Positions 21,130 to 32,759 of a stretch of 64,000 nt of DNA are shown piece after piece. The DNA is from Chinchilla lanigera. Its lineage: Eukaryota; Chordata; Mammalia; Rodentia; Chinchillidae. Numbering within the stretch: the first letter of the stretch is position 1; each line of letters starts with the position of its first letter. The notes beneath the pieces were generated by a model. That model worked only from the letters and a program-made list of their open reading frames with translations. It searched no databases and had not been told where the DNA came from. A program made the translations under genes and the position numbers. The stretch spans positions 7,128,034 through 7,192,033 of the forward strand of contig NW_004955423.1 in the NCBI RefSeq assembly GCF_000276665.1. The letters are read 5' to 3'.

Positions 21130-22290
21130 ATCCCAGTAAGAAGGGTCCCTAGGGTTTTTGAGTTTACCTTTTCCTCTTTTATAAAGCAGCACATTCTTCA
21201 AAAGAATGGCTTAGCAACACCAGAAGGGGGAAATAATATACAATACCATCCAAATATAACATATATATGTAAACATTTTGTTCAACATCAATGATGAGCA
21301 TACAAATACGTTTATTTCTTGTCTCTTCCTCCTTAATTTTACAAACAGGCTAGTTGTCCCATATTACCAAAACAAACACTGTTATTTTAAATAGCTGCAT
21401 CTGGCACAGGCTTTTTAAAATTACAGAATACAAGCTTATTGATTTTGATGTCTACCTATGATGAGTTTTGAAGACAGTTATTCACTTCTTACTCTTTTTA
21501 AACTGATAAGTAGGAATAAAAATAATGGAGATTTAGAAAAGCTAAAAATTGGATTCCTGATTAAGATGCAACAGGCAATAATAACTATTTTTAAAAGAGA
21601 TCCAGTATAACATTTCCCCCCTTTATTCTCATTAATTACCTCTGCTTATTAAGATCTATAAGAGCAGCTTCTCAGAAAAACTTAGACAACCAATCAGAAA
21701 ATTGCTGCTAACACAGTAATACCCTATGGTGTTTACAAATGCACTTCTCAAAACACAGTAAAAGCAATTATGTGCAAGGGAGGCTTTAAAAAAAGTTTCA
21801 AAAACATTCACATTTATGTGTTAAGAGGTACACAATACCATTTCTCACCTACTGTCTATCTTCTGCATTCCTGTTTCTCTAGGAAATAAATAAAATAAAA
21901 ACAATGAAGGTAACAAAAATGGCCATGTATCATATAGGATGCTAAGATCAAGTACAGCTATAACTAAAAACTGTGGGTACTGGCTATAATTGCTATTAAC
22001 TTTTTATTCCTGTTTCCATATAAAAATAATGCTACATTTAGAAATTATATGACTAAGTAGAGCTACTATTCAATACCACAGGTCCTTTCACCTGCCCAGC
22101 ATTATGGCCTATTGAACTAAATACAGATTTTTTTTTTTTTTAACCAAAGATTTGTTCTGATCCCAACAATCTCAATGGTTCTATATAAACTTTACAGCAC
22201 TTTAAATTACTCCGAGATTTAATACACAAGGGTTCTTTTTAGTATTTCCCAAATTTTCTGAAATAAACATTACTTTAAAATATAAAGAAA
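21130..22290. other. No recognisable feature
   Basis: AT-rich sequence with no repeat family, RNA gene or coding signal that I can name. Confidence 0.5.
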
Positions 22291-22296
22291 ATTGAT

Positions 22297-22422
22297 TTTC
22301 TTTTTTTGATTTTTTGAGACAGGGTCTCATTATGTAGTTCAGGTTGGCCTCAAACTCACAGCACTCTTCCTGTCTCAGCCTCTCAAATGCTGATATTATA
22401 GGCATGCACCACCATATCCAGA
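22297..22422 (-). repeat. B1 SINE, minus strand
   Basis: 'TTTTGAGACAGGGTCTCATT', 'GTTCAGGTTGGCCTCAAACT' and 'TATAGGCATGCACCACCATA'. Confidence 0.85.
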
Positions 22423-22424
22423 AA

Positions 22425-23100
22425 AAAAATTTATTTTCATGAAATACATTATGGTACAAATCAGCCACCTAACTACAGTATAAAATAGTCGGCCTGAAAA
22501 ATGTATAGACTAGGAAAAAAACCTTGTGAAAATATTTTAATACTAAATACGCTGAGATATCATGAGATTAATATAGGTCACTTTTAGCCTCTACAATTAT
22601 AAGAGGTAGCCTGTATATATTTATTAGTATGGTGAACTGCATTTGGGCAGGCTCTATTTATATGCACACTCTGGAACAAATATGTAGAAACAGACGACAT
22701 ATTTAGTCAAGTCATATTCTAGGAACATTTTTAGCATATATGAAAACACATACAGCCATTTGTTTTTTAACAATAATGGTGTCATTTCAGTTCCAAACGA
22801 CCACACTCACACCATAGCAGGACATAGACAAAGCACACAGAATGTAAGACAGGACTGTAACAATAAAGCAATACAGCATTTAGTCACTTCTAACTTCTGA
22901 CCATATTAGAATGTACTGAACAACAAATCTCCATCAGCTGATTCTTAGGCTAGGAAAAGAAATAATTCTAATTCATGTCTTTAGCTTAAAAATGAATTTA
23001 GAATTTAAAAAATGAGTTTATTTATTTGGCCTCACAAAGTGGTTCATTCTACACTTATAGCCACTTACAAAATAATACTGTGCTGTAGTCTTTAGTGATT
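22425..23100. other. No recognisable feature
   Basis: AT-rich DNA without recognisable structure. Confidence 0.5.
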
Positions 23101-23104
23101 GTCT

Positions 23105-23193
23105 CTTGCTGGTTTTGTTTTTTGTCTAAGATGCAGGAGATTGAATCCAAGACCTCGTGCATGCTATACTACTGAGCTACACTTCAGTGTTGA
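23105..23193 (-). repeat. Diverged ID-type SINE, minus strand
   Basis: Reversed ID text: 'GCAGGAGATTGAATCCAAGA', 'CCTCGTGCATGC', 'ACTGAGCTACACTTCAG'. Confidence 0.6.
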
Positions 23194-23491
23194 TGAAGTA
23201 CTTTTTAAAAGGGTACGCAATGAAATTTCTCTCTTGTCCTGTGTCCATCTGTCCAATGCACATTGCCCACAATGCATAACCACTATTACTAGTTATCCTT
23301 TCAGAGATAACAGTATGCATATATAAGCTAAAAGAATAAACTACCTTTTTTTCACACAAATATTAGGATAATAAATATTTTTTCTGTAGATTGCCTTTAT
23401 TTTTAAAATTTAAATATACTGCCAGGTGAGTCAGTAAAGAGAGGTAATGACAGAAGCAGGGGTAATACAGATTTCAAGATGCAGTGTTGCT

Positions 23492-23643
23492 GCCAGGCCT
23501 GATAGCGCACGCCTGTAATTCCAGCACTCAGGAGGCTGAGGCAGGAAGATCAAGGCCAGACTTTGCTATAAAGTGAGTTCAAGGCCAGCCTAAACCGAAT
23601 AGCAAAACCCTGTCTCAAAAAGACCAAAAAAAAAAAAAAAAAA
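23492..23643 (+). repeat. B1 SINE with internal duplication
   Basis: 'GCACGCCTGTAATTCCAGCA', the duplicated AAGGCCAGAC..GTTCAAGGCCAGCC segment and 'CCCTGTCTCAAAAAGACC', then an A run. Confidence 0.9.
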
Positions 23644-23644
23644 T

Positions 23645-24100
23645 TACAGGTAGCTCCCAGACTCTGGCTTAGATGTCTACAAAATGGATTTTCTCTAGAG
23701 CCTCCAGAAGGAGCACAATGTTTCTGGCACCTCCTTTAGGATTTCTGACCTTAAGAACTATACCAGATAGAGCTGTGATCTTATGAACCATTAAATAGCA
23801 GTAACAGAAAAACTAAGATATATTTAAACCATCACGCACTGCACTGTTTTAAAAAGGAACAAGGATGTCTTCATATGGAAACATTTTGGGATTACACTGA
23901 GACTGCCCAGGTAATCCAGGATAATCTTCGTATCTGGGGCTGAACATATGTGGGGGGCAATTATTCAGCCTGCTGTAATATACACACAGTATTTGGCTCT
24001 TTAGTTTTATAAACATTACTGGCCTTTTACTCTTTGATCCAATTTTTCACAGTCCTTAAAAGAAAAAACTTAATACATGTACTTACAGTACTGTGAAAGT
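23645..24100. other. Probable ancient repeat, unassigned
   Basis: 'GATTTCTGACCTTAAGAACT' near 23742 resembles the old mammalian repeat text 'CTTCTGACCTCCAGAACTGT'. The family is not resolved. A related segment occurs near 41.2 kb. Confidence 0.3.
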
Positions 24101-24194
24101 TTTTTAACTAACAGAATTTGAAAGATTTTGAAACCTTAAGATTCTTTTGATTGTTAATTTACTTTCTCCCCTTTGAAAATACAAAGAAAATTTC

Positions 24195-24277
24195 TTTTCT
24201 TTTTTTGGTTTTTTGAGACAGGGTCTCACTATGTAGTTCAGGCTGGCCTTGAACTCACTATGTAGCCCAGGTTGGGT
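24195..24277 (-). repeat. B1 SINE fragment, minus strand
   Basis: 'TTTTGAGACAGGGTCTCACT', 'GGCTGGCCTTGAACTCACTA', cut short after 'GTAGCCCAGGTTGGG'. The B1 5' part is missing. Confidence 0.85.
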
Positions 24278-24610
24278 GAGAAAATCATTCATAATAGTCA
24301 TTTTGGTGGCCAGAGACCACAAAAATTAAAGTGAAAAACAAAAAACTTTAAGTACTTTACAATAATGATTCTCCAAGTACTGTATATACTATTGTAATAT
24401 TAGTATCTGCTGTGTGAAAGATTATAGTATCATTCAGTACAAGGAACTAAAAATTCATTTAATATAAATCAACACATTACAAAAGCTAAAAAATGTACCC
24501 TTTTAACAAAAACGTTCTACTGAAGAATTAGAAAGAAAAGAATTTCAAAGTCTTACTATGGAGTTGCTATGAAGACATTTTTACACACAGTGCAGAATCA
24601 TAACTGTAGT

Positions 24611-24772
24611 CATACCCGGGCGTGGCATCACGTACCTGTAATGGCAGCACTTGGGAGGCTGAGGCAGGAGGATCATTGTGAGTTCGAGACCAGCCTGGGC
24701 TACAAAGTGAGCTCAAAGCCAGCCTGAACTGCATAGTGAGACCCTGCCTCAAGACGACAAAAAACAAACATA
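24611..24772 (+). repeat. B1 SINE with internal duplication
   Basis: 'GGCTGAGGCAGGAGGATCAT', 'GAGACCAGCCTGGGCTACAA', 'AGCCAGCCTGAACTGCATAG', 'CCCTGCCTCAAG'. Confidence 0.9.
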
Positions 24773-25044
24773 AAAGAAATGCAGTCACAATGTGACACAA
24801 TTTTACACTTAAACAAAAATTTGCTCTTCCTTTTTACCAAAGATTCTCCATTGTAAGCATCCAATGAAATTATTAGACTTCATCCACTATGGTTCACCAA
24901 TTATGATGCAATTACTTTGTGGAAATTTATGAATAAAATGGTACGATGTCTAAAATACACTGCAGTGGGGAAGGTATAAATGAAATAAAAGTCAGATGTG
25001 AAATGATAATTATTGAAGCTTAATGATAAATATGATTGGTTTCT

Positions 25045-25405
25045 TGCCCCGCTGTAATTCCTGCTGAGTTGCTATGGCACCCAAGCCAGTATGGTGCTGC
25101 AGGCCATGTGGTATGGTGCTGAGTCACCATGGCATCCAGCTAATATGGTGCAGGCCACCAAAGGCCATGTGCTAAGCCCCACCCTTCTTCCACTAAGTCA
25201 AATTACAACTTCCTACTTCCCTTTTTGTAATACCTGTTCCCTTTTCCCGTGCTCCCACCCAATCCTGGTCTGCCATGTCAGGCAGTGCACCTCCTAAACC
25301 CCGTCTCCAGCCTGGGGCTATTTAACCTAGGACCCCACGAAAGATCAGCAGAGGCCACGTTTTTTCTCTTTCCTGTGGCCTTATCTCTGCGCTGGAAAAA
25401 CCTAT
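25045..25405 (+). repeat. Candidate retroviral solo LTR with U3 direct repeats
   Basis: This GC-richer island has LTR-like layout. A 55-bp imperfect direct repeat (GCTGAGT...GGCA.CCA; starts at 25063 and 25118) is followed by pyrimidine-rich text, a TATTTAAC box-like motif near 25319 and a pyrimidine-rich 'TTTTTCTCTTTCCTG' near 25359. No internal viral genes flank it. Borders are approximate and a TG...CA frame is not secure. Confidence 0.5.
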
Positions 25406-25409
25406 CAAA

Positions 25410-26515
25410 ATATACAGGGATCCATCTTACTATTCTATTTGTATGTGTCCTGAAAATATACATGATTTATAAATACATGTAATTTCAGCTCCTATTTATT
25501 AAAATAAAACAATGGTATTTATCATTTGCAATCGAGAGGCTCATTATGATTAAAAATCTGATTACAACACACTGAATAGATTGGGAAAAAACAGATAAAA
25601 TGAGCCAGATGAAATGAAATAAACTTTTTTTACACAAAGGACGGCAATCACAGAGCCAAACTGAAACAGCTGTCTATCCAGAAAATCTGTGGGAGTTAAC
25701 ATTGTTCAAAACTTGACTACATTGGTCTTTCATGTGTAAATTTTATAGGTCTTTAAAGAGAATATCTGTGGTTGGACATACCTTCACTGAACAAATAACT
25801 GACTAAAAAAACAATGAAAGGAAAGAAGCAAAATGCATTTTTTATTAAAAACAAGAATATAAAATAGATACGCAAGAACACAAATAAAATATGGGTAACT
25901 GAAAATTAACTCTTACAGTGAAGAGATGCCACTGACAATCTAGAACAATCTATAAATGCCTTGTGTTAAAATAATGCTCTTTAATCATCTATAAATAAAT
26001 AATAATCACAAATGAAGTCTGATCAGTGAGAGAAATGAAGATGATTTTAAATTTATTTTAAAAGTTAGTGAAAGGTTTAGAATGGACTTTCAATTAAATT
26101 TGCACTTTCACATGCAGGTCCATTTTGACCTTTAACAAACTACAGATAGCTGAAAAGCAGACCTAACACTACAATTCCAAGACAGATTATTTTCACCTAA
26201 TTATTTTCACTGTTTTCAATATTATCACCTTGAAGTACAAAAGATTTACAATGTTTCATAACACAAATCAATTTTATTTTATTTTTTCCTATTCTGTGGA
26301 TTAAAAGCATCTATATACAATCAATTTTAAAGGTTTTTCTATCATAGCTAAAATATTCTTGTGACCTTGAGTTCATCCATGTACAATTCCTTTGGTAAGA
26401 ATTAAGTTATCTGCAGAAAAATGTTTATTGATTAATATATTTAAGGACAACCGTTACCTCCCGTTACCACTACTGAGATCCTACTACACAGAATTTTTAT
26501 ATTTAAAAACTACTC
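25410..26515. other. No recognisable feature
   Basis: AT-rich DNA with no identifiable family. Confidence 0.5.
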
Positions 26516-26518
26516 ACA

Positions 26519-26632
26519 AGCTGAGTATGGCAGTGCAAAACTGTAATCTCAGCACTTGGGAGGCTGATTCTATATAATGAGTTCAAGGTCAGCATGAATT
26601 ACATAGTGAGATCCTATCTCAAGAAACCAAAC
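26519..26632 (+). repeat. B1-type SINE
   Basis: 'AATCTCAGCACTTGGGAGGC', 'GAGTTCAAGGTCAGCATGAA', 'GATCCTATCTCAAG'. It is partly deleted. Confidence 0.8.
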
Positions 26633-26729
26633 CAACCAAACAACAACAAAAAAAAACCCCAAACCTACTTGCAACCATTTAAAATAATCACGTAGAATTC
26701 AAGTATCTTACAACAAGAAAGAATGGTAC

Positions 26730-27290
26730 TGTTATAGGCAGCTGAGTTAGACAGAAATATTATAGGCAGTCAGACAGGGCCAGGCCCTCAAAGGAACCAC
26801 TATGAGAGATACGCATTTGCCATGGGCCAGACTTCAAGACAAAGGACTAAACAAATGCACCCACATACCTCCCTGGGGATGGACATCAGGGATTGATATT
26901 CTAAACAGGTAGCAATCACCTTCAAGAGTGCTCGACCCAAACCCTTACTGGAAAAGCCCCTGTTCTGTATTCATGCCTGCTTGCTACGTGACTCACTTCC
27001 CCATTTGACCCCAATTTAATCAATTTTACCTGAACAATTCTTATTGGCTGACCATAGTTTTGTCCATTTTCCCCTACTTTGGACCCGCCTCACCTCATGG
27101 TTTTGCTCTATAAAAGTCCCTAGAGAAGATGGAGTCCTGGGGTAACCCACTCGGGCCCCTCTTCTGTCCCTCTCTTGGACAGAAGCTTTCTTTCCCTCAA
27201 TAAATATATTCTGCTCTTAACCTCCGTTGTTCCTAAAATTCATTCTTCGATTTTATACAACACGAACTTGTTCCAGATATCGTTCAGGTT
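26730..27290 (+). repeat. Gammaretrovirus-like (ERV1-type) solo LTR
   Basis: It starts TGTTATAGGCAGC and ends near 'GATATCGTTCA'. It has a clear promoter box 'GCTCTATAAAAGTCCCTAGA' (TATAAAAG near 27110). Then comes an R-like region 'CTCGGGCCCCTCTTCTGTCC' and a polyadenylation signal AATAAA (about 27200) in 'CTCAATAAATATATTCTGCT'. A U5-like end follows. This U3-R-U5 order is typical of ERV1/gammaretroviral LTRs. No gag, pol or env is next to it, so it is a solo LTR from recombination. It could still act as a promoter or a polyadenylation site. Confidence 0.75.
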
Positions 27291-27659
27291 GGGAGTTTTT
27301 ATTTTCCTGTATCATTTTAATGACTAGTAAAATACACTAAAAATACTAGTCTATAACATGGTGCTAGAGTAGAACATTTTCTATTCTAGAAACTTTTGAT
27401 TATACTTTAAAGTTGAAACCCAAAATTTTTAGTCTTTTACTTTTTTTTTTCATTTCCACTATCTACATGACATCATAAAGAACTAGGGCAGATGTCAGAG
27501 AAGTCCGAAATACTGGTCTGAGACCAAGTAACCAGTGTGTGCTAGCATGTAAATCCAATTCCCAACAAGAATAAAAGTCAAACAAACAGCATACTAGTTC
27601 CCTAGTTGATTTACATTTTGGTACAAGATCCACATGTCCTGTGGACTAGTCAAGTCTTT

Positions 27660-27790
27660 CAGCGGTTCTCAAACCTCCCCATATCTACCGTCTGGAAAGC
27701 TTTATAAAATACAAACTTCTGGACTCCACCTCAAGTCTTTGATTTCACTGGTTTAAGGCAGGACTGAGCATAAGTATTTCCACCTATCTA
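27660..27790 (+). repeat. MER5-like hAT fragment
   Basis: 'AGCGGTTCTCAAACCTCC' (MER5-type start), 'AAAGCTTTATAAAATACA', 'TGGACTCCACCTCAAG' and 'TTTGATTTCACTGG' follow the MER5 order. It is diverged. Confidence 0.6.
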
Positions 27791-27794
27791 GTCC

Positions 27795-27870
27795 TATCCC
27801 ATTTTGCAAATAAGAATACTGAGGCTTAGAGGACCAAACAGCTTATTCTGAATTTAGGGACCCTGATAAT
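27795..27870 (+). repeat. MIR core fragment
   Basis: 'CATTTTGCAAATAAGAATAC' then 'TGAGGCTTAGAGGACC' matches the MIR core (TTTTACAGATGAGGAAACTGAGGC). Confidence 0.6.
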
Positions 27871-27874
27871 AAAA

Positions 27875-29320
27875 AGAATTCTACTTGTTTCCCATTTTAC
27901 TGCTTACATAAGACTTTTCTTCTTTACCATTTCACAGATAGAACATTCATCCTTATTGCAGACCTGATATCTACTAAATAGATAGCTACTAAATTCCTAA
28001 AATAGGTAGGTAGCATATATGATGTGAACTGTCACATCTGAATGGGACAGGGTGGGACAGTGTGAGGTTTCATCATTCAATACAGAAGAGCATCCAATTT
28101 AAAACTTACATTTTTTAAATTTTCTGTTTAACATTTTTAGATTATGACTAACTTCAGGTAACTGAAATTTTGAAAACCAAAACCTGTGATTAGGGAGAAT
28201 GACTGTATTAGCAAGTTAACTAGTCTTTAAAAATCAAGTGGAACAGTATTGTTTTTCCTAACTGGAAAGGATTCTGCAATTCTTTCCTGATTTAATGCTA
28301 ATGGTAACACAGTTAATGGGTACATCCTGATTAGTGATAAGATCTGTTGGTTTTTAAAAGGTCTAGGGATTTGTAATTCTTTCTATAGGTCCTAAAACTT
28401 GACAAAAACATAGATGAACAAACTGCTAGAGTGCTTTGATTCTTCTGCATTTGAAAAGAAAACTGTACACTAATTTGCTTTTATTTTTACTGAAATTCGT
28501 TTCTTCTGGGTAGGAATTCAAAATGTAGTGCATATAGTACAGAATCTAATTTAGTTGTACTTGTAAGACCATTTCATTTAAACTTTGTCTTTACCAGTTT
28601 GCGTATGCTCATAAATGTGTTTCTTCACCTTTTGGAGACTGAGATTTTTTATTTGGGTAAATCTCCAGTCCTTTCCCCCTCATATCATCTTCCTATCCTG
28701 CCCCATCTGAATTAGATGCCTCTCCTTTGTATTCATTTATCCCTCTCCCGAATACATAAAATATCTCACTTAAATAAGGATTTGTTCCTGTATAGATAAC
28801 TTAAGTCAAAACTCAGTGTTGAATACTAATTTTCTCACAGGAAAAATAAATAGGTGACATACTATGGAAATAATAAATCTATAATAGTTTATAACATTTC
28901 TGTCTTACTACTGCTTTTGTTTTCTCAGCTTTATCACTAATACTTTCTAAAGTTTTCTTTCTGAAATTCACTGCATAATGGTTTGGCCTTTATGGCAATT
29001 TACCATATAAATTATTCCCTCTTTCCTAAAGTTACTAGTATCTGTGAGTGTATTTTTCAGGACTACTACTACTAACAGCACTAATGGATGGATAACCTTG
29101 TTAAAAGATAACAAACATTTAAAATTAAAATCATAACGAATGTTAAAATAACAGTACATTAGTAACAGATCATTTGCTGAAATTCTAAACCAAGAGTGTG
29201 CAGGAGAGAAACTTACATGACATTGTCAAAAGAAAAGTATTTCTACTTAGTTGTTAAAGCACTATAGCTGTGTGCCAAAAGCACTTACACAATGCTTATG
29301 ATTCACAGATTACTTTCTTT
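27875..29320. other. No recognisable feature
   Basis: About 1.4 kb of AT-rich DNA with no named repeat and no coding signal. Confidence 0.5.
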
Positions 29321-29326
29321 AGTCTT

Positions 29327-29413
29327 TTTTTTTTTTTTTTTTATACTGGGAATCAAATTCCAGACCTTGTGCTTGCCAGGCAGGCACCTTGCTGTTGAGC
29401 TATATGTCTGGCC
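29327..29413 (-). repeat. ID-type SINE with target duplication
   Basis: T run, 'ATACTGGGAATCAAATTCCA', 'GTGCTTGCCAGGCAGGCACC', 'GAGCTATATGTCTGGCCC'. The flanks share TTCTTTAGTCTTT (about 29315 and 29415). Confidence 0.9.
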
Positions 29414-29570
29414 CTTCTTTAGTCTTTAAATTTACTGAATTACATTAAGCAAAACTTCTACTACTAAACCATCCTTGCATTCCAGGGCTGTCATTTGTTC
29501 CTGACTTATTCTTTAAAAATACTGCACGGTTTGATATACTAATATTTTAACATGTACTTTCATAAAGTGA

Positions 29571-29950
29571 TTTCTGAAGTAACAGGAGTCGATGAGGCCA
29601 GACTTTTTAAAACAAATCAGAGCAAATATCTTAAAACAATATATTTTCTTTCAAAAAATTACAAGACTTTTAAAGGACTGTCTGAATGTTGTATGGTAAA
29701 TAACTACACAAGAAAGGGGAAAAAAAACTGGAGCTGTGATAAATGTATGGTAAATGGTAAATTTCTGAAGTAACAGGAGTCGATGAGGCCAGACTTTTTA
29801 AAACAAATCAGAGCAAATATCTTAAAACAATATATTTTCTTTCAAAAAATTACAAGACTTTTAAAGGACTGTCTGAATGTTGTATGGTAAATGTATGGTA
29901 AATAACTACACAAGAAAGGGGAAAAAAAACTAGGAGCTGTGATAAATTAT
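29571..29950 (+). repeat. Near-perfect 191-bp tandem duplication
   Basis: The segment starting TTTCTGAAGTAACAGGAGTC at 29571 starts again at 29762. The two units agree almost base for base through 'AATGTTGTATGGTAAA'. They differ by an extra TGGTAAATGTA-type 11-bp expansion in the second unit and an ACTGGAG/ACTAGGAG difference. The identity implies a recent event or an assembly artefact. The sequence itself is unassigned. Confidence 0.95.
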
Positions 29951-30027
29951 GTATAGGATCATGATGGCATGGATTAGGGCTAAATCCTCACTATTTCTCA
30001 AACTGAGTAACATGAAGCCCTCTTTTT

Positions 30028-30159
30028 TTATTTTTACTTTTTTATTTTAAAGACAATAAAAAATAACTACAACAAAGACAAAGACAAAAACAAAACAACA
30101 CAAAAACAAAAATGATACAGGATTTCAGAACAAAATGATAGATAATCTGGGCAACTTCG
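30028..30159 (-). repeat. Retroposon family copy 4, minus strand, 5' truncated
   Basis: The reversed family 3' end: T-rich tail, 'AAAGACAATAAAAAATAACT', 'AAAAATGATACAGGATTTCA', 'GATAATCTGGGCAACTTCGA'. The flanks ATGAAGCCCTCTTTTT (30012) and ATGTAGCCCTCTTTTT (30160) form a 16-bp target duplication with one mismatch. Confidence 0.8.
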
Positions 30160-30179
30160 ATGTAGCCCTCTTTTTAATG

Positions 30180-30840
30180 AAAAAAATTTTTTTGCAAATC
30201 TCCAGGTTTCAATGAAAGCTAAGTTAATGTTATAGTCTTATATTTCACAGGGGAACTCTGCTCCTGGAATACAAATGTGGTATTTAAATATATAATGCAG
30301 CTTCTTTTGAGTTCAGGAAATCTACTCTGGATCCTAAATGATGACTTAGAATTCTCCCACTACACTATTTAAACTTTTATTCAAATGGAATATTGTATCA
30401 TTGTAAAAGCATGTAAAGAGTCATTGTAAAAGTAAAATTTCAAATTACTCTCAGAATAAATACAGGCACTAAACTTGTGGGCAAGTTCATGTTAGGTAAT
30501 TAAGAACATGCTCATATGTATTTTTATAGTTTACCACCAAAAGGAAAATACAAAGTTATCTTGTAGGGAACTCTTAACAATGACTTCATGATCTGAAATA
30601 CACGTTTGGCTTAGTGGTAATACGTGAGTTTTAAAATGGTTTTGCCCGGTATTAATAAAGGGATTCCCCTCACCTGGTCTTCTTTGTGACAATGGTATCT
30701 ATGTACAGGAGTTAAGGATGAAATTCATTACCCAGAATGGTAATGAACCATATGAACCATAAACCATATGAGGACTAATATATATCCTTGGCCTTGTTTT
30801 ATTAACTCACATCAATTAGTCAATGGATGTAATCATTTAA
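30180..30840. other. No recognisable feature
   Basis: AT-rich DNA with nothing I can name. Confidence 0.5.
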
Positions 30841-30845
30841 TATGT

Positions 30846-30958
30846 TTTTTTTTGTTGTTTTTTTTTTCTTTTTTTTTTTTTTAGGTACTGGGAATGAAAC
30901 TCAGAACCTTGTGCTTGCCAGGCAGGCACTTGTGTCGCTGAGCTACATGCCCAGTCCC
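30846..30958 (-). repeat. ID-type SINE, minus strand
   Basis: Long T run, 'GGTACTGGGAATGAAACTCA', 'GTGCTTGCCAGGCAGGCACT', 'GAGCTACATGCCCAGTCCC'. Confidence 0.9.
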
Positions 30959-31049
30959 TTATAATATCTTTTAAAACAGAGCTCTAGAGATAGCAAAGAT
31001 TTTTAAGAAACCAAACAATAAAATCTCCAGTTGTATGAATTTTAGAGAT

Positions 31050-31155
31050 TGTAGGAGCTACTTCCAGCACTATATAGATGTGAAACTATGACTCAACAGA
31101 GTTAAAAAGGATTTTCAAGTTCACAGAACCAATCAGTTGTCCTGCATCCAGAAAA
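31050..31155 (+). repeat. MIR-like fragment
   Basis: 'GTGAAACTATGACTCAACAG' and 'AGTTAAAAAGGATTTTCAAG' then 'TTCACAGAACC' resemble the MIR segment GAAACTGAGGC..AGAGGTTAAG..TTGCCCAAGGTCACAC. It is weak. Confidence 0.4.
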
Positions 31156-31424
31156 ATGTACCTTTCCTATATATTCTTTCCACTACTACCTATGACAATA
31201 TTTTAAAATGGCAAAATTTAGTTTTACTGGAAACCACTAACGAATATAAGGTAAGATATAACCAAGTACTGCACTCAACTGTGTAGCTCAGATAATCAAA
31301 GCTATACATTTTTAAAGAACAAGAGATAAATAAAACCTGGGATTGGCTTTATATAGAAGATGGAATCTAAGCCGAGTTTTGAGATATTTTAAGACAGTGG
31401 GAAAGCAAACAAGCAGGCTTTCTT

Positions 31425-31806
31425 ACTTTTGTCAGGCAGCTACAAAATAAAACAAAACACAACACAATACAACCATAGATGGGGTAGCTTAAACACCAAG
31501 TACTTCTTACAGTTTTAGAGGTTGAAAAATCCAAGATAAAGACACCATCTGGTTTGGTTTCTGTAAGGGCTCCCTCCTTGGCTCACAGATGGCTACCTTC
31601 TTATTGTGTCCTCATGTGTGGAAACAGGGCTCTAGTATCTCCTTCCTATAAGATCTCTAAGCTCTAACCCTATTACAAGGAACACCCTCAAAACATCATG
31701 TATACCTAAATATTTTCCAAAGGCTCCATATTTCCAATTACCATCCTAATGGGGAATGGGTCTTCTACCTATGAATTGGAGTGGGGGACAAAATTCAGTG
31801 CATCTT
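31425..31806 (+). repeat. ERVL-MaLR LTR, MLT1-like
   Basis: 'GGGGTAGCTTAAACACC', 'TCTTACAGTTTTAGAGGTTG', 'GGCTCACAGATGGCTACCTT' and the end 'GTGGGGGACAAAATTCAGTG' match the MLT1 LTR order I know (GGTGGCTTAAAC..CACAGTTCTGGAGG..GATGGC..GGGGACACAATTCAG). It is ancient and solo. Confidence 0.7.
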
Positions 31807-32214
31807 CTGGGCATTCCTGGAGAGAGGAATAACATTTGTGAGAGCTCTGAGGTGGTAATGGAATAGAATCAAGAAAAGATCTGTCTTTTTAGATTTGATG
31901 AGCCTTGAAGTATAATACAAAATACCAGTGAATAAAAAGAAAGGGGTATTATAGAAGGTATAGAAAGCTAGCTTAAGATTTGATTAGACAGAAAATGAAG
32001 AGACCAGTGTAAGCACAGCAGTGATAAAGGGAAACATTCTTTAAGACTAGTGTAGCAAAACTGCAGCATGGCATGTAACAAGAGTTATGAAACAACCCAA
32101 ATAACAACTTTAAATCAGCCCATTCCCATGATTAACTCTCTATTCAGGGGCCCTAGAGATTAAAACAGAGGCTCCTAAGGATAGGAATAAATTGAGGTGT
32201 AAGGCAGTGTAGCG

Positions 32215-32590
32215 AAGCGTGGTGGTACAAGCCAAATACCAACTACTTGGGAGGTTGACACAGGAGGATTTCAAATTCAAGGTCGGCCTGGCAATTTAGC
32301 AAGATCCTATTTCAAAAATAAAAATAAGCTAAGTGTGGTGGTGCACGCCTGTAATTCCAGAGCTCTGGAGGCTGAGGCAGGAGGATCACTGTGACTCTGA
32401 GGCCAGACCCACTACAAAGTGAGTTTAAGCCCAGTCTAAACTGCATAGCAAAACCCTGTCTCAAAAAGACAAAAAAATTTTAAAAATTTAAAATTTAAAA
32501 TTAAAAAAAAAATAATAATAATAATTTTTTAAAGGCCTGTGATATGACTCAGTACTTCCTGGGCTTAATCCCACTACTAGAAGAGTCATG
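32215..32590 (+). repeat. B1-dID SINE split by a younger B1
   Basis: The left half (32215-32325: 'ACTACTTGGGAGGTTGACAC', 'GGCAATTTAGCAAGATCCTA') and the right ID-like half (about 32533-32590: 'GGCCTGTGATATGACTCAGT', 'GGGCTTAATCCCACTAC') are separated by a complete B1. The join identifies the element as one B1-dID. Confidence 0.7.
32331..32482 (+). repeat. B1 SINE with internal duplication
   Basis: 'AGTGTGGTGGTGCACGCCTG', 'GGAGGCTGAGGCAGGAGGAT' and the duplicated CCAGACCC..AGTCTAAACTGCATAG segment. It is nested in the B1-dID and followed by A/T-rich low complexity to about 32530. Confidence 0.9.
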
Positions 32591-32759
32591 TACAATACTG
32601 TTTCAGATTTCAAGGAAGCTAAACCATAATTTCAGTAGACAATTTGAGTCAAGAACTTCTTGGATAATTCATCATTTCAGAGCCAAACTTTGTTTTGATG
32701 GATTTTTCTCCATCCTTATCCTTTAAGTATCAAAGCAACACACCAACAAAAATAATCAA

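Noticed and set aside
24567..24800. ORF with 'LRQGLTMQFRLALSSLCSPGW'-type sequence
   Set aside because: A translated B1 SINE; a well-known shadow, not a gene.
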